64,000 nt of DNA, taken from NCBI RefSeq assembly GCF_022835675.1, contig NZ_BQUT01000005.1, positions 681,571 to 745,570 of the forward strand. The letters are read 5' to 3'. A program made the position numbers and the translations under genes. The DNA comes from Companilactobacillus sp. RD055328. GTDB taxonomy: Bacteria > Bacillota > Bacilli > Lactobacillales > Lactobacillaceae. The notes under the pieces are model-generated. The model was given only the letters and a program-made list of their open reading frames with translations, was not told the DNA's origin and did not search any database. Positions 26,535 through 36,268 of the stretch are shown here, one piece after another; within the stretch, counting starts at the first letter, position 1, and each line of letters opens with the position of its first letter.

Positions 26535-28129
26535 TGTTGAGTATATTTAAAAAAACAGGTTATTTAACTAAAACTTATCTTCTTAAAGATTGGCTACTAT
26601 TAATAGGAACATTTCTTTCTATTGTTTTTTTAGTGCTTGGTGTAGCCACGATTTTCCCAACTATTTATGATAGTGAATCTTCAAGAATTGCCATGATTGA
26701 AACTTTAAAACAACCTGCTATGAAGGCTATTATTGGTGTTTATCACGGAGATAATTCTATTGGTAGTTTTTTCAGCTCTGTCATGCTCCATTGGACCGCT
26801 ATTTTAGGTATCATCTTTGCCATTATCATAGCTATTAAAAATACGCGCAATCAAGAAGAATCTAATCTTAGCGAATTGTTATTATCTAAAAGTATCGGTA
26901 GACTTGCCTTACCTATGGCTAGTTTTTTAGAACTTTTTATACTTTTTTCTGCCATTTTTATTACTAATTTTATTGGACTAAATCTATTAAATATCGATGG
27001 TTTAAGCACAGAATCAGCTTTTCTCTTCTCTATTAGTACAAGCTTAATCGCACTATTATTCGGTACAATTACAATCTTCTTTGCCCAACTTGCTAATTCT
27101 TCAAGTGGCGTTAATATCATGTCTTATGTTTTATTTCTACTATCTTATATAGTGGTGATTTTAGGAACACAGGCAAAAGATAATAAACTGTTATGGTATT
27201 CTCCTTTAGGATGGTTATCTAACCTTTCATTAACTGATAAAAACTACTATCTTCCTATTATATTAATGATTGTCTCTACAATTATTTTAATTTCCTTAAG
27301 CTTATTCTTACAATTACATAGAGATATTAATTCTGGACTATTGCCTAGTTCAAAAGGTAAAGATCATGCATCTAAATTACTGGCTGGATTTTCTTCTCTC
27401 AACTTCAAAAATCAAACAACTTCTATGAGTATTTGGATAATTGTGATTTTTATAGCGGGGTTAACTTACGGTTCCATCTTCAAAGATATTAACAAGATAG
27501 TCGCTGATAATCCTTATTTAACACAAATAATTGCGGCGCAAAAAAATATGATGATTACTAATTTTTCTTTTATGATTCTAGGGATTTTTGCCATTATTTC
27601 TTTAATTCCCGGATTAATTCATATATACAAAATTAAGAATGATGAAACAAAAGGATATTTAGAAATAGTTCATAGTAAACGCGTATCCCGTACTAAAATT
27701 TTCATTACTTATACCGGAATTGGGTTATTAGATACCGTATTAACTTTTATATCTGGCACCTTAGGTTTATATATTGCACAATATCAATCTCTCAATAATC
27801 CAATTTCTTTGAATCACTTCGTCAATGCTTCGAGTTCATTCTTATCGATTATAATATTCGTCATTTCATTAGGAATAATCCTCGTCACTTTCGTTCCTAA
27901 ACTAACCAATCTCATTTGGATAGTTCTTTACTACGGATTCTTTGTTATTTATTTTGGAAAACTATTCAATATGCCTAATTGGGCAATTGATATCTCGCTA
28001 TTTGGCCTCATAAATAAGAATTGGACATCCCCATTAGAAACCACCTATATCATTACTTTTGTAATTAGTACTGTTATCTTAATAATACTAAGTCTTCAAA
28101 AATACAAAAAGCGAGATTTGGTATATTAG
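26534..28129 (+). CDS. ABC exporter permease, 12-helix double-length type
   Basis: 531 residues with about 12 hydrophobic helices in two similar halves. TRNQEESNLSELLLSKSIGR in the first half and NDETKGYLEIVHSKRVSRTK in the second are the paired cytoplasmic EExxG/LExLxSxxxSR-like motifs of tetronasin-family exporter permeases. With the preceding ATPase it should export an amphipathic compound or antibiotic; the substrate is unknown. No regulator is adjacent. Confidence 0.85.
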   Translation: MLSIFKKTGYLTKTYLLKDWLLLIGTFLSIVFLVLGVATIFPTIYDSESSRIAMIETLKQPAMKAIIGVYHGDNSIGSFFSSVMLHWTAILGIIFAIIIAIKNTRNQEESNLSELLLSKSIGRLALPMASFLELFILFSAIFITNFIGLNLLNIDGLSTESAFLFSISTSLIALLFGTITIFFAQLANSSSGVNIMSYVLFLLSYIVVILGTQAKDNKLLWYSPLGWLSNLSLTDKNYYLPIILMIVSTIILISLSLFLQLHRDINSGLLPSSKGKDHASKLLAGFSSLNFKNQTTSMSIWIIVIFIAGLTYGSIFKDINKIVADNPYLTQIIAAQKNMMITNFSFMILGIFAIISLIPGLIHIYKIKNDETKGYLEIVHSKRVSRTKIFITYTGIGLLDTVLTFISGTLGLYIAQYQSLNNPISLNHFVNASSSFLSIIIFVISLGIILVTFVPKLTNLIWIVLYYGFFVIYFGKLFNMPNWAIDISLFGLINKNWTSPLETTYIITFVISTVILIILSLQKYKKRDLVY

Positions 28130-28198
28130 TGCTTTTTATTAGCTAAATTATCTACTTATAAGTATTATAAATAGTAAACAATGAAGGGTTGTGAAAAT

Positions 28199-28702
28199 AT
28201 GAGTTATTTATTTCATAATGAACCAGTAGAAGCACCAGGAAATCGTCCTGAGATAGGAGAATTGTTCCCTGATTTTTCTGTTCTGAATAAGGATGGACAA
28301 ACAGTTACACTTAAAGAACTAATCTCTGATAAACCTCTCCTACTCAGTGTTGTTCCAAATATTGATACTCGAGTATGTAGCCTTCAGACTCGTCATTTTA
28401 ATCAAGAAGTAGATGGTCATACAGAAGTAAACTTCATCACTATTTCAACTAACACTTCTGATCAACAAGCTAATTGGTGTGCTGCTGAAAATGTTAAAAA
28501 TATGGAAATGCTATCTGATATTAATCATGATTTTGGAAACAAAACAGGTCTTTATGTTCCCGCTTTAGGAATAGACTTACGTTCAGTATGGGTGGTTAAT
28601 ACTAAAGGAATTATTACTTATCGTGAAATTCTTGAGAACCAATCAAATGAACCTAATTACAATATGGTGTTAGATCACTTAAACGAAATGTATAACAAAT
28701 AA
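28199..28702 (+). CDS. tpx: Thiol peroxidase (atypical 2-Cys peroxiredoxin)
   Basis: 167 residues from the ATG at 28199; GAAGGG lies about 11 bases upstream, while an ATG six codons earlier has no ribosome site. VVPNIDTRVCSLQT holds the TxxC peroxidatic centre (Cys60), and ANWCAAEN the resolving Cys94, the spacing of Tpx. It reduces hydrogen and alkyl peroxides using thioredoxin. Single gene with a strong terminator. Confidence 0.95.
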   Translation: MSYLFHNEPVEAPGNRPEIGELFPDFSVLNKDGQTVTLKELISDKPLLLSVVPNIDTRVCSLQTRHFNQEVDGHTEVNFITISTNTSDQQANWCAAENVKNMEMLSDINHDFGNKTGLYVPALGIDLRSVWVVNTKGIITYREILENQSNEPNYNMVLDHLNEMYNK

Positions 28703-28739
28703 AAAAAGATTCAATGTCTAAAGACATTGAATCTTTTTT
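28702..28739. terminator. Bidirectional terminator after tpx
   Basis: AAAAAAGATTCAATGTC-taaa-GACATTGAATCTTTTTT, between the convergent tpx and ABC ATPase genes. Confidence 0.9.
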
Positions 28740-28741
28740 AT

Positions 28742-29398
28742 TTAAACTTGTGTGAATTTCTTTTTGCTAAGTTCATATTGAATATCACATCTTTTGGATA
28801 CTTCTTTTTCATGAGTAACAAGTATCACACATTTGTCTTGTTCATGTGCAAGTTCTTGAAATAGTGTGATTATTTCTTGGGTATTAGTTTCATCTAAATT
28901 TCCTGTAGGTTCATCAGCAACTACAATTGGTGCATCGCAACACATCGCTCTTACAATTGCTACCCGTTGTTGTTGTCCACCTGAGAGTTTCAAGACATTC
29001 TTTACTGCTAGAGTTTCGTCAATCCCTACCTTTGCTAGAGTTCTCATCGCCTTATCTCTCATGTTTTCACTTTCTGAATGAGTGATTTTCATAGCAGTTA
29101 CTACATTATCTACGGCTGACATATAAGGTAATAGATTATATGATTGAAAAACTATTGATACATATTGATTACGATATTTAGAAAGACTAATTTGCTTAAG
29201 AGAAGTATCGTTATATAATATTTCTCCTTTACTTGGCCTATCTAGACCGGCAAGCATTGTCAACAGTGTCGTTTTACCTGAACCAGAACTTCCAATTATT
29301 CCGTAAAGTTTTCCTGATTCAAAATCTAGATTAACGTCTTTATATAATGCACCTTCTTGATTGTCATACCAATAACTCACATCTTTTGTTGATAGCAT
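28742..29398 (-). CDS. MacB/SalX-type ABC transporter ATPase
   Basis: 218 residues from the ATG at 29398, 8 bases behind AGGAGG (an in-frame GTG lies two codons up). Walker A GSSGSGKTT, signature LSGGQQQRV, Walker B IVVADEPTGNLD. This is the MacB/LolD class that works with FtsX-like permeases. It is the last gene of an operon with an arylsulfotransferase and the permease at 29415, so the three likely form one envelope-facing unit. Confidence 0.92.
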   Translation of the reverse strand: MLSTKDVSYWYDNQEGALYKDVNLDFESGKLYGIIGSSGSGKTTLLTMLAGLDRPSKGEILYNDTSLKQISLSKYRNQYVSIVFQSYNLLPYMSAVDNVVTAMKITHSESENMRDKAMRTLAKVGIDETLAVKNVLKLSGGQQQRVAIVRAMCCDAPIVVADEPTGNLDETNTQEIITLFQELAHEQDKCVILVTHEKEVSKRCDIQYELSKKKFTQV

Positions 29399-29414
29399 AA
29401 ACACTACCTCCTTA

Positions 29415-30893
29415 TTAACCGATTAATATTTTTCGTGGTTCTAATCTCAAGATATTCATTGATGCTAATAATACAGCGAAAGCTATAATAGTGAATCCAA
29501 AGGCGCCTAATTGTAATAATGTTACTGCACTAATTTGCAATTTCATCTCTGGTTGATTTTGTTTATTAGTACCATTATTAGCAGTTTGTCCTGGTTGACC
29601 GTTAGGTTGTCCACTAGGTTTCTCACCAGAATTAGATGATGGCCCAGTTGTTGGAGCTCCACCCATTCTTCCTGGTTGGTCTGTCGAGCTAGTTGTAGTA
29701 GATGTAATTTGTGACATCATTTGTTTACTTAACGCTTGTCCAGCAAATTTACCAGTTGCTCCCGCTAAGGTTAAACTTACGATCAACAACATTAACATTT
29801 CAACTAATAATTGACCAACTATCTTAATGCGACTCTCACCTAATGAAAGCAATACACCCATTTCATAGCGTCTTTCACGAACCATTAAAATAATGATTAA
29901 CGCTAAGATAATTGTTCCAGCAATTGCTACTAACCAGACAATCTTATTAGCAAAGCTTTCCATTTGTTTCATTGATTTTTTAAGTTGTTGATAAGTACTA
30001 TCATCAGCAACCAAACTGAATTTGTTTGTATTAATATCTTTCTTAGCTGTTTTAATAAACGCTGATTTTTGTGTTGGACTATTCAAACTATAAGTAGCAC
30101 TATCAACTTTGCCTGATTGTCCTTTAAATGTATTAGCTAAATCGTAAGCTGTATAGATAGTATTAGATGGATCACTTTGTCCTGGTCCCATCATTTGGCT
30201 AGTACTTGTTGAACTAGCTTTATAGATACCTACTATAGTCAACTCATACGAATTTGTATCTGATGTAGTGTCTTTAACAGTTATAGTATCTCCGACTTCT
30301 AAGTCGTTTTCTTTAGCTAATTCATTTTCGATAACTACATTTTTAGTCCCAACATCATCACTGTTTAAGGCGCGACCACTCTTAATTGTGCTCTTATTAT
30401 TCTTAAACTCTGTGATTGTGGACATATCATTAACACCGTTAACTGTAATATCACCGGTTGTAGAATCATCATCCGATTCTCCTTGTGGTCCACCACCACC
30501 CATCATTACGCTTGATCCTGATGAAGTAGAGATAGAGTCAAAAGAATCAGCATCTACACTGGTAGAAACACTTACATTGTAGCTTTTTACCTGTGATAAT
30601 TTAGCAATCTTTTTAACTGTTTTTAACGATACTGACTCCATATTCAAACTAGGTCTTTCGCCAGAAGAACTAGCTTGCTTTCTCATCTTAGAAAAAGCTT
30701 TTTGTCGATCAGCAGCAAGTGTAACGCTTGCTCCAGCTTCATTTTTTGTATTCTCAACGGTAGCTACCGCACCGTTTCTAATCAATAATCCCGCCATTAT
30801 GAAAACCATAATAACTGTCATAACAATTATTAACAGTAGGCTTCGTCCTTTTTTAAAGGTAATATTCTGCCATGCTCTTTTTAAAAAATTCAT
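29415..30893 (-). CDS. FtsX/MacB-type ABC permease with Met/Gly/Pro-rich outer loops
   Basis: 492 residues from the ATG at 30893 (AGGAG 9 bases upstream). One helix at about 16-38, a large external domain to about 310, then three helices near 318-340, 360-385 and 462-485: the MacB layout. The external domain has SVMMGGGGPQGESDDD, and the loop between the last helices has a 60-residue low-complexity segment with GRMGGAPTTGP and SGQPNGQPGQ. Such permeases move no substrate through the membrane but act on envelope lipids, peptides or proteins outside. It lies 12 bp behind the arylsulfotransferase gene. Confidence 0.87.
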   Translation of the reverse strand: MNFLKRAWQNITFKKGRSLLLIIVMTVIMVFIMAGLLIRNGAVATVENTKNEAGASVTLAADRQKAFSKMRKQASSSGERPSLNMESVSLKTVKKIAKLSQVKSYNVSVSTSVDADSFDSISTSSGSSVMMGGGGPQGESDDDSTTGDITVNGVNDMSTITEFKNNKSTIKSGRALNSDDVGTKNVVIENELAKENDLEVGDTITVKDTTSDTNSYELTIVGIYKASSTSTSQMMGPGQSDPSNTIYTAYDLANTFKGQSGKVDSATYSLNSPTQKSAFIKTAKKDINTNKFSLVADDSTYQQLKKSMKQMESFANKIVWLVAIAGTIILALIIILMVRERRYEMGVLLSLGESRIKIVGQLLVEMLMLLIVSLTLAGATGKFAGQALSKQMMSQITSTTTSSTDQPGRMGGAPTTGPSSNSGEKPSGQPNGQPGQTANNGTNKQNQPEMKLQISAVTLLQLGAFGFTIIAFAVLLASMNILRLEPRKILIG

Positions 30894-30905
30894 AGTCATA
30901 TTCTC

Positions 30906-32576
30906 CTACAATTCATATTCTGCATCAGTGGTGTATAAGCTGTATCGTTCTGCACGATATGCCCATTCTTTATCACCAAAATTACTAATTCTCACTTTGA
31001 ATACTGCTTCATTGTTGTAGGTCTCTACAATATCTGATGCATGACCATCTTGTGAATTTAAGTAACCAAAGTTTATTAATCTATTTGTACTACTTAAATA
31101 TCTGTAACTACCAATACGATCAGTAAAGTCTTCAGATCCTAGATCTTTACCATAGCTAGTCACTTCTTCAATCGTGTGATCAGCTTCATTAATTTTATAT
31201 TCGACACCTTCCGAATACTTGCCTGATGTTGAATCATCACCATTAGTTACTGAGTAGTTATTGTTATAAAGCATAATATTCACATTATCTTTATCACTAT
31301 CTGTATTTGTACCTGGGACAATTATTGCAGCATGTTGTCCACCGGTTATTGTTGTACCACTCTTAGGAACTAATAAATATTTTGGATAATTAGAAGGCCA
31401 ATCTGTTTTACCTGAATATATCCACTTAATTCCATTAGTCTTATAATCAATCTTCATAATCATGTCTTGATGACGACTAGATATAATTATTGAATCATCA
31501 GAAGTGTCATATTCAATTGAGTTTTGATGGAACCAATCGATTTTGCCATCAGATCTAGTCGTTGAGTCATAATCTTTATACATTTCAGTTGGTAAGATTT
31601 TTTTCAAATCAATAACTTTAACAATCTTTCCTGTCTTATAGGAAACTTCAACCATTGTATCTTCAATATATTTAGAGCCATCTGACACAGTCAACAACAA
31701 GTTCTTATTAGGTAATTCAATAACATCATGATGAACAATAGTTGTTTCGTCATCACTTGAGGATGTTTCATTAGTACTTGTATCCCCATTGAAGTTGTAT
31801 TCTTTATAAATTCGACCCATGTAATCAGTCTCATTCAAATTGTTATATACTTTTTCACTATTATTTTCTTTATTCATAAGTAATATGTGTCCATTACTCA
31901 ATTGTTTGAAAATATGTTGGGCATAATCAGTTGAGTACCAACGTATCTCACCATCAGCATCTATACCAAAAGGTTGTTTAGATGAACGAATAATCATCGT
32001 CAAGTTACTATCACCTATATCCATTTTTGTCTTATCGTTTTTAGTAACAGTCATCTTCAACTTACTTAATTTCTCAGGTAAGGCTTGTGTTTGAACTTCG
32101 ATGGTCTTAGTTGTTTCATTACCATCTTTATCTGTGGCAGTAATCTTAACTTTATTAGCGTAGTCAGCATAAAGTCCTAAGATTGATATACTGTGTTGAG
32201 TCTTATATTCATCTGTTTCATTAACAATAGATGTTTTGTCCGTCTTACCGACTACTTCAACTTTTATTTTAGTAGCAGTATCTGTTTTGAATATAGCTAA
32301 CGCAGATAATGGAGAAGTCTTGAATGGATTGACCTTTATATACATGTTCTCCCATGTGTAGTCATCACTTAACTCCAGTTTTTTATATTCATTAACAAGA
32401 TTACTTTGACTTTTTTGTCTAGTTGTTATTAAATTACTATCAATATTCTCGATTATTTCTTTATCAGTATATACGCCTACAGTCTTTGCGTTGACCCACA
32501 CGGCTGATACGGCGATAACAAAAAAAGCTAATACCGAAATAATTATTGCTATAATACGTTTTTTCCTCTTCTTCAT
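30906..32576 (-). CDS. Arylsulfotransferase-family (ASST) protein, membrane-anchored
   Basis: 556 residues from the ATG at 32576 (GAGG 10 bases upstream). An N-terminal helix (8-30) is followed by an external region of about 150 residues and a beta-propeller. The four active-site positions known from E. coli AssT have counterparts: VHHDVIELPN (His282/283), DWFHQNSIEYD (His350), SSRHQDMIMKID (Arg368) and GGQHAA (His415); the end, YRAERYSLY, is also typical. AssT moves sulfuryl groups between phenols without PAPS. It heads an operon with a MacB-like ABC pair, divergent from a two-component system. The natural donor and acceptor are unknown. Confidence 0.85.
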   Translation of the reverse strand: MKKRKKRIIAIIISVLAFFVIAVSAVWVNAKTVGVYTDKEIIENIDSNLITTRQKSQSNLVNEYKKLELSDDYTWENMYIKVNPFKTSPLSALAIFKTDTATKIKVEVVGKTDKTSIVNETDEYKTQHSISILGLYADYANKVKITATDKDGNETTKTIEVQTQALPEKLSKLKMTVTKNDKTKMDIGDSNLTMIIRSSKQPFGIDADGEIRWYSTDYAQHIFKQLSNGHILLMNKENNSEKVYNNLNETDYMGRIYKEYNFNGDTSTNETSSSDDETTIVHHDVIELPNKNLLLTVSDGSKYIEDTMVEVSYKTGKIVKVIDLKKILPTEMYKDYDSTTRSDGKIDWFHQNSIEYDTSDDSIIISSRHQDMIMKIDYKTNGIKWIYSGKTDWPSNYPKYLLVPKSGTTITGGQHAAIIVPGTNTDSDKDNVNIMLYNNNYSVTNGDDSTSGKYSEGVEYKINEADHTIEEVTSYGKDLGSEDFTDRIGSYRYLSSTNRLINFGYLNSQDGHASDIVETYNNEAVFKVRISNFGDKEWAYRAERYSLYTTDAEYEL

Positions 32577-32621
32577 AATTACTACCTCGTTTCGTATAAT
32601 AAACACATAGTAATTTTCGTA

Positions 32622-32639
32622 CCTTAAATTAAACTTAAG
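32622..32639. promoter_or_regulatory. CTTAA direct repeat, 11-bp period (copy 2)
   Basis: CCTTAAATTAAACTTAAG between the divergent ASST operon and response regulator gene. Read toward ASST, it sits just upstream of the -35 position of a predicted promoter (TATTAT near 32598), a natural place for an OmpR-type activator. Confidence 0.45.
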
Positions 32640-32651
32640 CAGGATAAAAAA

Positions 32652-33338
32652 ATGAAAAAACAAATAAAAATACTAATAATAGAAGATAATGAAGACATTT
32701 CAGACAACTTAGTTTCATTTGTCAGCCCTTTTGCTGAGACTGAACAAGCTTTTGATGGAACTTTGGGATTATTAGAAGCACAAAGAAATATTTACGATTT
32801 AATTATTTTAGATATTATGTTGCCAGGTCAAAGTGGTTATGATGTCTTAAAGAAACTTCGTGAAGATAAGATTTCTATTCCTATTTTGATGTTAACCGCA
32901 AAAGATCAATTAAATGATAAGGTTCACGGATTTGAATTGGGCGCAGATGATTATTTAACTAAACCGTTTCATGGCGAAGAGTTAGTCATGCGAATCAAAG
33001 CTCTTCTCAAACGTGGTGGTTCATTAAATGATGACTCAATGTTAACTTTTGAAAATATTTCTATTAATATTTCCAGTCGCGAAGTTACTATTGATGAACA
33101 AGTTGTTGACTTGAATGGTAAAGAATTTGACTTATTGGTTTACCTCATTCAAAATAACAATACAATTCTGACTAAAGAACAAATTTTCGAACGTATTTGG
33201 GATTTTGACTCTGATACTTCTATTACAGTTATTGAAGTATATATGAGTAATCTCCGTAAGAAACTTCATAAGTATATTGATAAAGACTTAATTAAGACTA
33301 TTAGAAATGTTGGTTATATCTTTCAAGGAGAGAAATGA
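32652..33338 (+). CDS. OmpR-family response regulator
   Basis: 228 residues. The receiver domain has acidic EDNED (11-15), phosphoacceptor Asp54 in LIILDIMLPGQSGYD and LTAKDQ with the conserved Lys. The C-terminal winged helix has NGKEFDLLVYLIQN and TVIEVYMSNLRKKL. It pairs with the kinase whose gene overlaps by 4 bp. The divergent ASST/ABC operon and the CTTAA repeats between them suggest the target; this is inference. Confidence 0.93.
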   Translation: MKKQIKILIIEDNEDISDNLVSFVSPFAETEQAFDGTLGLLEAQRNIYDLIILDIMLPGQSGYDVLKKLREDKISIPILMLTAKDQLNDKVHGFELGADDYLTKPFHGEELVMRIKALLKRGGSLNDDSMLTFENISINISSREVTIDEQVVDLNGKEFDLLVYLIQNNNTILTKEQIFERIWDFDSDTSITVIEVYMSNLRKKLHKYIDKDLIKTIRNVGYIFQGEK

Positions 33339-34678
33339 AAACTACTAAAACTATTAAAAAGCAGCAAACAAAGGTCTACATTCAAACAATCATTGGTTTT
33401 GCTATCCTGTTTTTAACTTTGGGATTGATTATCTTTACTTTGTTTAGAAATATCACTTTGTCTGGAGTTGATGACTCTATCGATAAGCAAGTACAATCGA
33501 TAAAAAGACAAGCAAAAACTGACAATTCTATCCAATTACAAATTCAAATGAATATTCCTGGCCAAGATTTCCAAGCATTAAAAGACCTTAAACCTTCAGA
33601 GACAACTGGCAATAAATTCCCTAATGCTCCATTTAAAACCGATATATTGATTTACGACAAAGACGGGAAAATTCTTAACGAAGACACCTTAGGTGATCGT
33701 TATGATAATTTTAAAAATATTAAACTAAAGAAGAAAAATGTTGGAATCACAAGAACCGTTACTATCAATAACATGACTTTCCGTTCTCACTTAATCAAGT
33801 TTAATGGCAAAACTCCTAACCCTCGATATGCCGGTAATTATGTATACATCTTCCAAAATATGGATACCGAAAAAGATGCTCTTCAAAACTTTACTAAAGT
33901 ATTAATTACTTCTTTTGTAGCTTTTTGGTTATTATCTTTAGTTCTAGCATATGTATTGACTCGTCAAAATATGAAGCCGGTATTAAAATCTTGGAAACAA
34001 CAAACCGACTTTGTTAATGATGCTGCTCATGAATTGCGAACTCCATTATCAATTATTCAAAGTAAATTAGAGATACTCTTAACTAAGCCTAATGACACAA
34101 TATTAGATCAAGCTGAATCAATTTCGGTGTCCCTAACTGAGATTAATCGACTCACTTCGTTAACTGACGAACTTCTAACATTGGCTCGAAGTGATACAAA
34201 TAATAATCTAATGAATTTTGAAAAAGTTATTCCAAAAGATCGATTAAATCCTACTATTGAAACATTCAGTGAAGTTGCTGAATCTCAAGGTAAAAAATTA
34301 GTATCAAACTTAACAGTAACTACTCCTGTTATGGCTGATGCTAAGAAATTAACTCAGTTAATAGTAATTCTGTTAGACAACTCGCTAAAATATACCGATA
34401 AAGGAACAAAAATCCAGATTCAAGATTATCAGTTAAACAACAAATATTATTTAACAGTTACAAATGATGGTCCATCAATTGATGATGCTGATAAGAAATC
34501 GATTTTTGATCGATTCTATCGAATTCATAAAGACCGTTCACGTCAAACCGGTGGTAATGGACTAGGATTAGCCATCGCTAAAGAGATTGTAACCAACCAC
34601 AAAGGGAAAATTACAGTCTCCGATAACCAACCAACTGGTGTTATCTTCAAAATTGAATTACCAATTAATGGAAAATAA
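33335..34678 (+). CDS. Sensor histidine kinase
   Basis: 447 residues. Helices near 18-38 and 188-209 enclose an external sensor of about 145 residues. The dimerisation domain has DAAHELRTPL with His232, and the ATPase domain has ILLDNSLKYT (N box) and GGNGLGLAIAKEIV (G2 box). No HAMP motif is obvious between the second helix and the H box. It should phosphorylate the preceding regulator in response to an envelope signal. Confidence 0.93.
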   Translation: MKTTKTIKKQQTKVYIQTIIGFAILFLTLGLIIFTLFRNITLSGVDDSIDKQVQSIKRQAKTDNSIQLQIQMNIPGQDFQALKDLKPSETTGNKFPNAPFKTDILIYDKDGKILNEDTLGDRYDNFKNIKLKKKNVGITRTVTINNMTFRSHLIKFNGKTPNPRYAGNYVYIFQNMDTEKDALQNFTKVLITSFVAFWLLSLVLAYVLTRQNMKPVLKSWKQQTDFVNDAAHELRTPLSIIQSKLEILLTKPNDTILDQAESISVSLTEINRLTSLTDELLTLARSDTNNNLMNFEKVIPKDRLNPTIETFSEVAESQGKKLVSNLTVTTPVMADAKKLTQLIVILLDNSLKYTDKGTKIQIQDYQLNNKYYLTVTNDGPSIDDADKKSIFDRFYRIHKDRSRQTGGNGLGLAIAKEIVTNHKGKITVSDNQPTGVIFKIELPINGK

Positions 34679-34706
34679 AAAAAGACCTCTTTCGAGGTCT
34701 TTTTTA
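34677..34706. terminator. Bidirectional terminator
   Basis: AAAAAAGACCTC-tttc-GAGGTCTTTTTT between convergent kinase and ABC permease genes. Confidence 0.88.
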
Positions 34707-35420
34707 TTTAACTGGTTGTCGCCTGATAATTAGCCAAGAACCTAAATGTAACATTATAGTTATCACTAGTATCATTGTAATTAATGCCCAGATATTTCTA
34801 TTCTCTGCTCCTGTAATTACACTAATGAAAGTTAACAATTGTTGCTGGACATCATGACTTAATCTCTCAACAATATAAGATACTAATGCCGGTGTAAACA
34901 TTAATATAGTTCCAATTATTAATAAATATTCTTTTTTTACTCTTTTAATAATTAAGCCAATCAATATTCCAAATGAGAAACCAATCATTATTAGAACAAA
35001 GTCAAACACTAATACCCCTAATGAATATTGAGATAAATGAAACGCTGCACTTGTGACTTCAATATTCTTAATCCAGCTAATTTGGCGAATCCCAATAGAT
35101 AGAAACAAGTTAATAACTATCATAGATATCGAAATAATGACTGTAGTAATTATATAAGCCACAAAAATCGTTTTACGACTAGTTCCAAATTGAATAGACG
35201 AATTAAACCCTGAAGTTACTAAAACAATCCCAATAGCTATTCCATAAAAAAATGAAGGAATTGATGGATCTACACTTGTAGAAACAGAATTATTACTAGT
35301 TATAAAATTAGTAAACACTGGTATTAGTACAGTAAAAGTTAAAAAAATTGCATAAAAATTCCCCATACTAAAATAAGTTCTTCTCAAACGTTCCTTGATG
35401 TTAGGTAGTAGTTTCATCAT
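34704..35420 (-). CDS. ABC-2-like membrane protein
   Basis: 238 residues with six hydrophobic helices, no recognisable catalytic motif. The start overlaps the ATPase stop (TAATG), so the two are translationally coupled. TSGFNSSIQFGTSRKTIF has the basic cytoplasmic loop typical of small ABC-2 permeases. It would form the membrane part of the YtrA-controlled transporter. The substrate is unknown; related operons respond to wall antibiotics. Confidence 0.75.
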   Translation of the reverse strand: MMKLLPNIKERLRRTYFSMGNFYAIFLTFTVLIPVFTNFITSNNSVSTSVDPSIPSFFYGIAIGIVLVTSGFNSSIQFGTSRKTIFVAYIITTVIISISMIVINLFLSIGIRQISWIKNIEVTSAAFHLSQYSLGVLVFDFVLIMIGFSFGILIGLIIKRVKKEYLLIIGTILMFTPALVSYIVERLSHDVQQQLLTFISVITGAENRNIWALITMILVITIMLHLGSWLIIRRQPVK

Positions 35421-36268
35421 TAGTTAGTCCTCCCTACAAAATATTCTTGTAAATTCATCCGACGAATATTTATTCCATCAGGGGCATCTGAAATTGATGG
35501 AAAATTCTTTGCATAAATGCGTTTCATTCCAATAACTTTGCTCTCATAATAAACATCTAAATCTTTAGTGAAATTATCAATAATAGATCCACTACCTTCA
35601 ATAATTGCACATGAATTTAATAATTCATCTAAATCAACGTCATCAATCACCATTCCATCTTTAATGATGATGATATGTTCAAATAATTTTTCCATTTCTT
35701 CAATAATGTGCGTCGCTACCACAAAAGTTCGAGGCTGTTCTTGATATGTTTCAATTAAAAATTCATAGAACAAATCACGATGATTGGCATCTAATCCTAA
35801 AATTGGTTCGTCTAAGAATATGAATTTTGCCGGTATACAAAGAGCTATAATTAATTTTGTTATCGAGCTATAGCCTGTAGACAATTTACCAAATTTCGAA
35901 TTGATATCAACATCAAACTTCTCTATCATTTCAATGGCTAATTTCCAATTAAATGAACCATAGTAGGATTCTGCAGTTTTAAAAATTCGTTTTATCTTAG
36001 CATCATGATTAAATAAACTTTTTTCGCTACTTAAATATATCTGTGATAATGCTTTTTCATTTTCTGTAACAACTTCCCCATTTAGTGTGATTTCTCCATT
36101 AGTTGGGAATTCTCGGTTACTAATTAAATTCATTAATGTTGATTTACCAGCACCATTACGACCTAATAAACCATAAATCTTGTTTTCTTCAAAAGTTAAA
36201 TTGATGTTCTTCAACACATGTTTTTTGCCATATGACTTATTAATATCAATTATCTGGATTTTACTCAT
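35420..36268 (-). CDS. ABC transporter ATPase, YtrB-like
   Basis: About 282 residues, starting at ATG 36268 within the end of the GntR gene (a second ATG at 36274 is too close to the ribosome site). Walker A GRNGAGKST, signature LSTGYSSITKL (weak LSGGQ), Walker B FIFLDEPILGLD. The order GntR regulator, ATPase, membrane protein matches ytrA-type operons of firmicutes. Confidence 0.9.
   Translation of the reverse strand: MSKIQIIDINKSYGKKHVLKNINLTFEENKIYGLLGRNGAGKSTLMNLISNREFPTNGEITLNGEVVTENEKALSQIYLSSEKSLFNHDAKIKRIFKTAESYYGSFNWKLAIEMIEKFDVDINSKFGKLSTGYSSITKLIIALCIPAKFIFLDEPILGLDANHRDLFYEFLIETYQEQPRTFVVATHIIEEMEKLFEHIIIIKDGMVIDDVDLDELLNSCAIIEGSGSIIDNFTKDLDVYYESKVIGMKRIYAKNFPSISDAPDGINIRRMNLQEYFVGRTN

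Noticed and set aside
30799-31020. Plus-strand frame across the junction of the ASST and permease genes
   Set aside because: Antisense to two well-supported genes and without a ribosome site.
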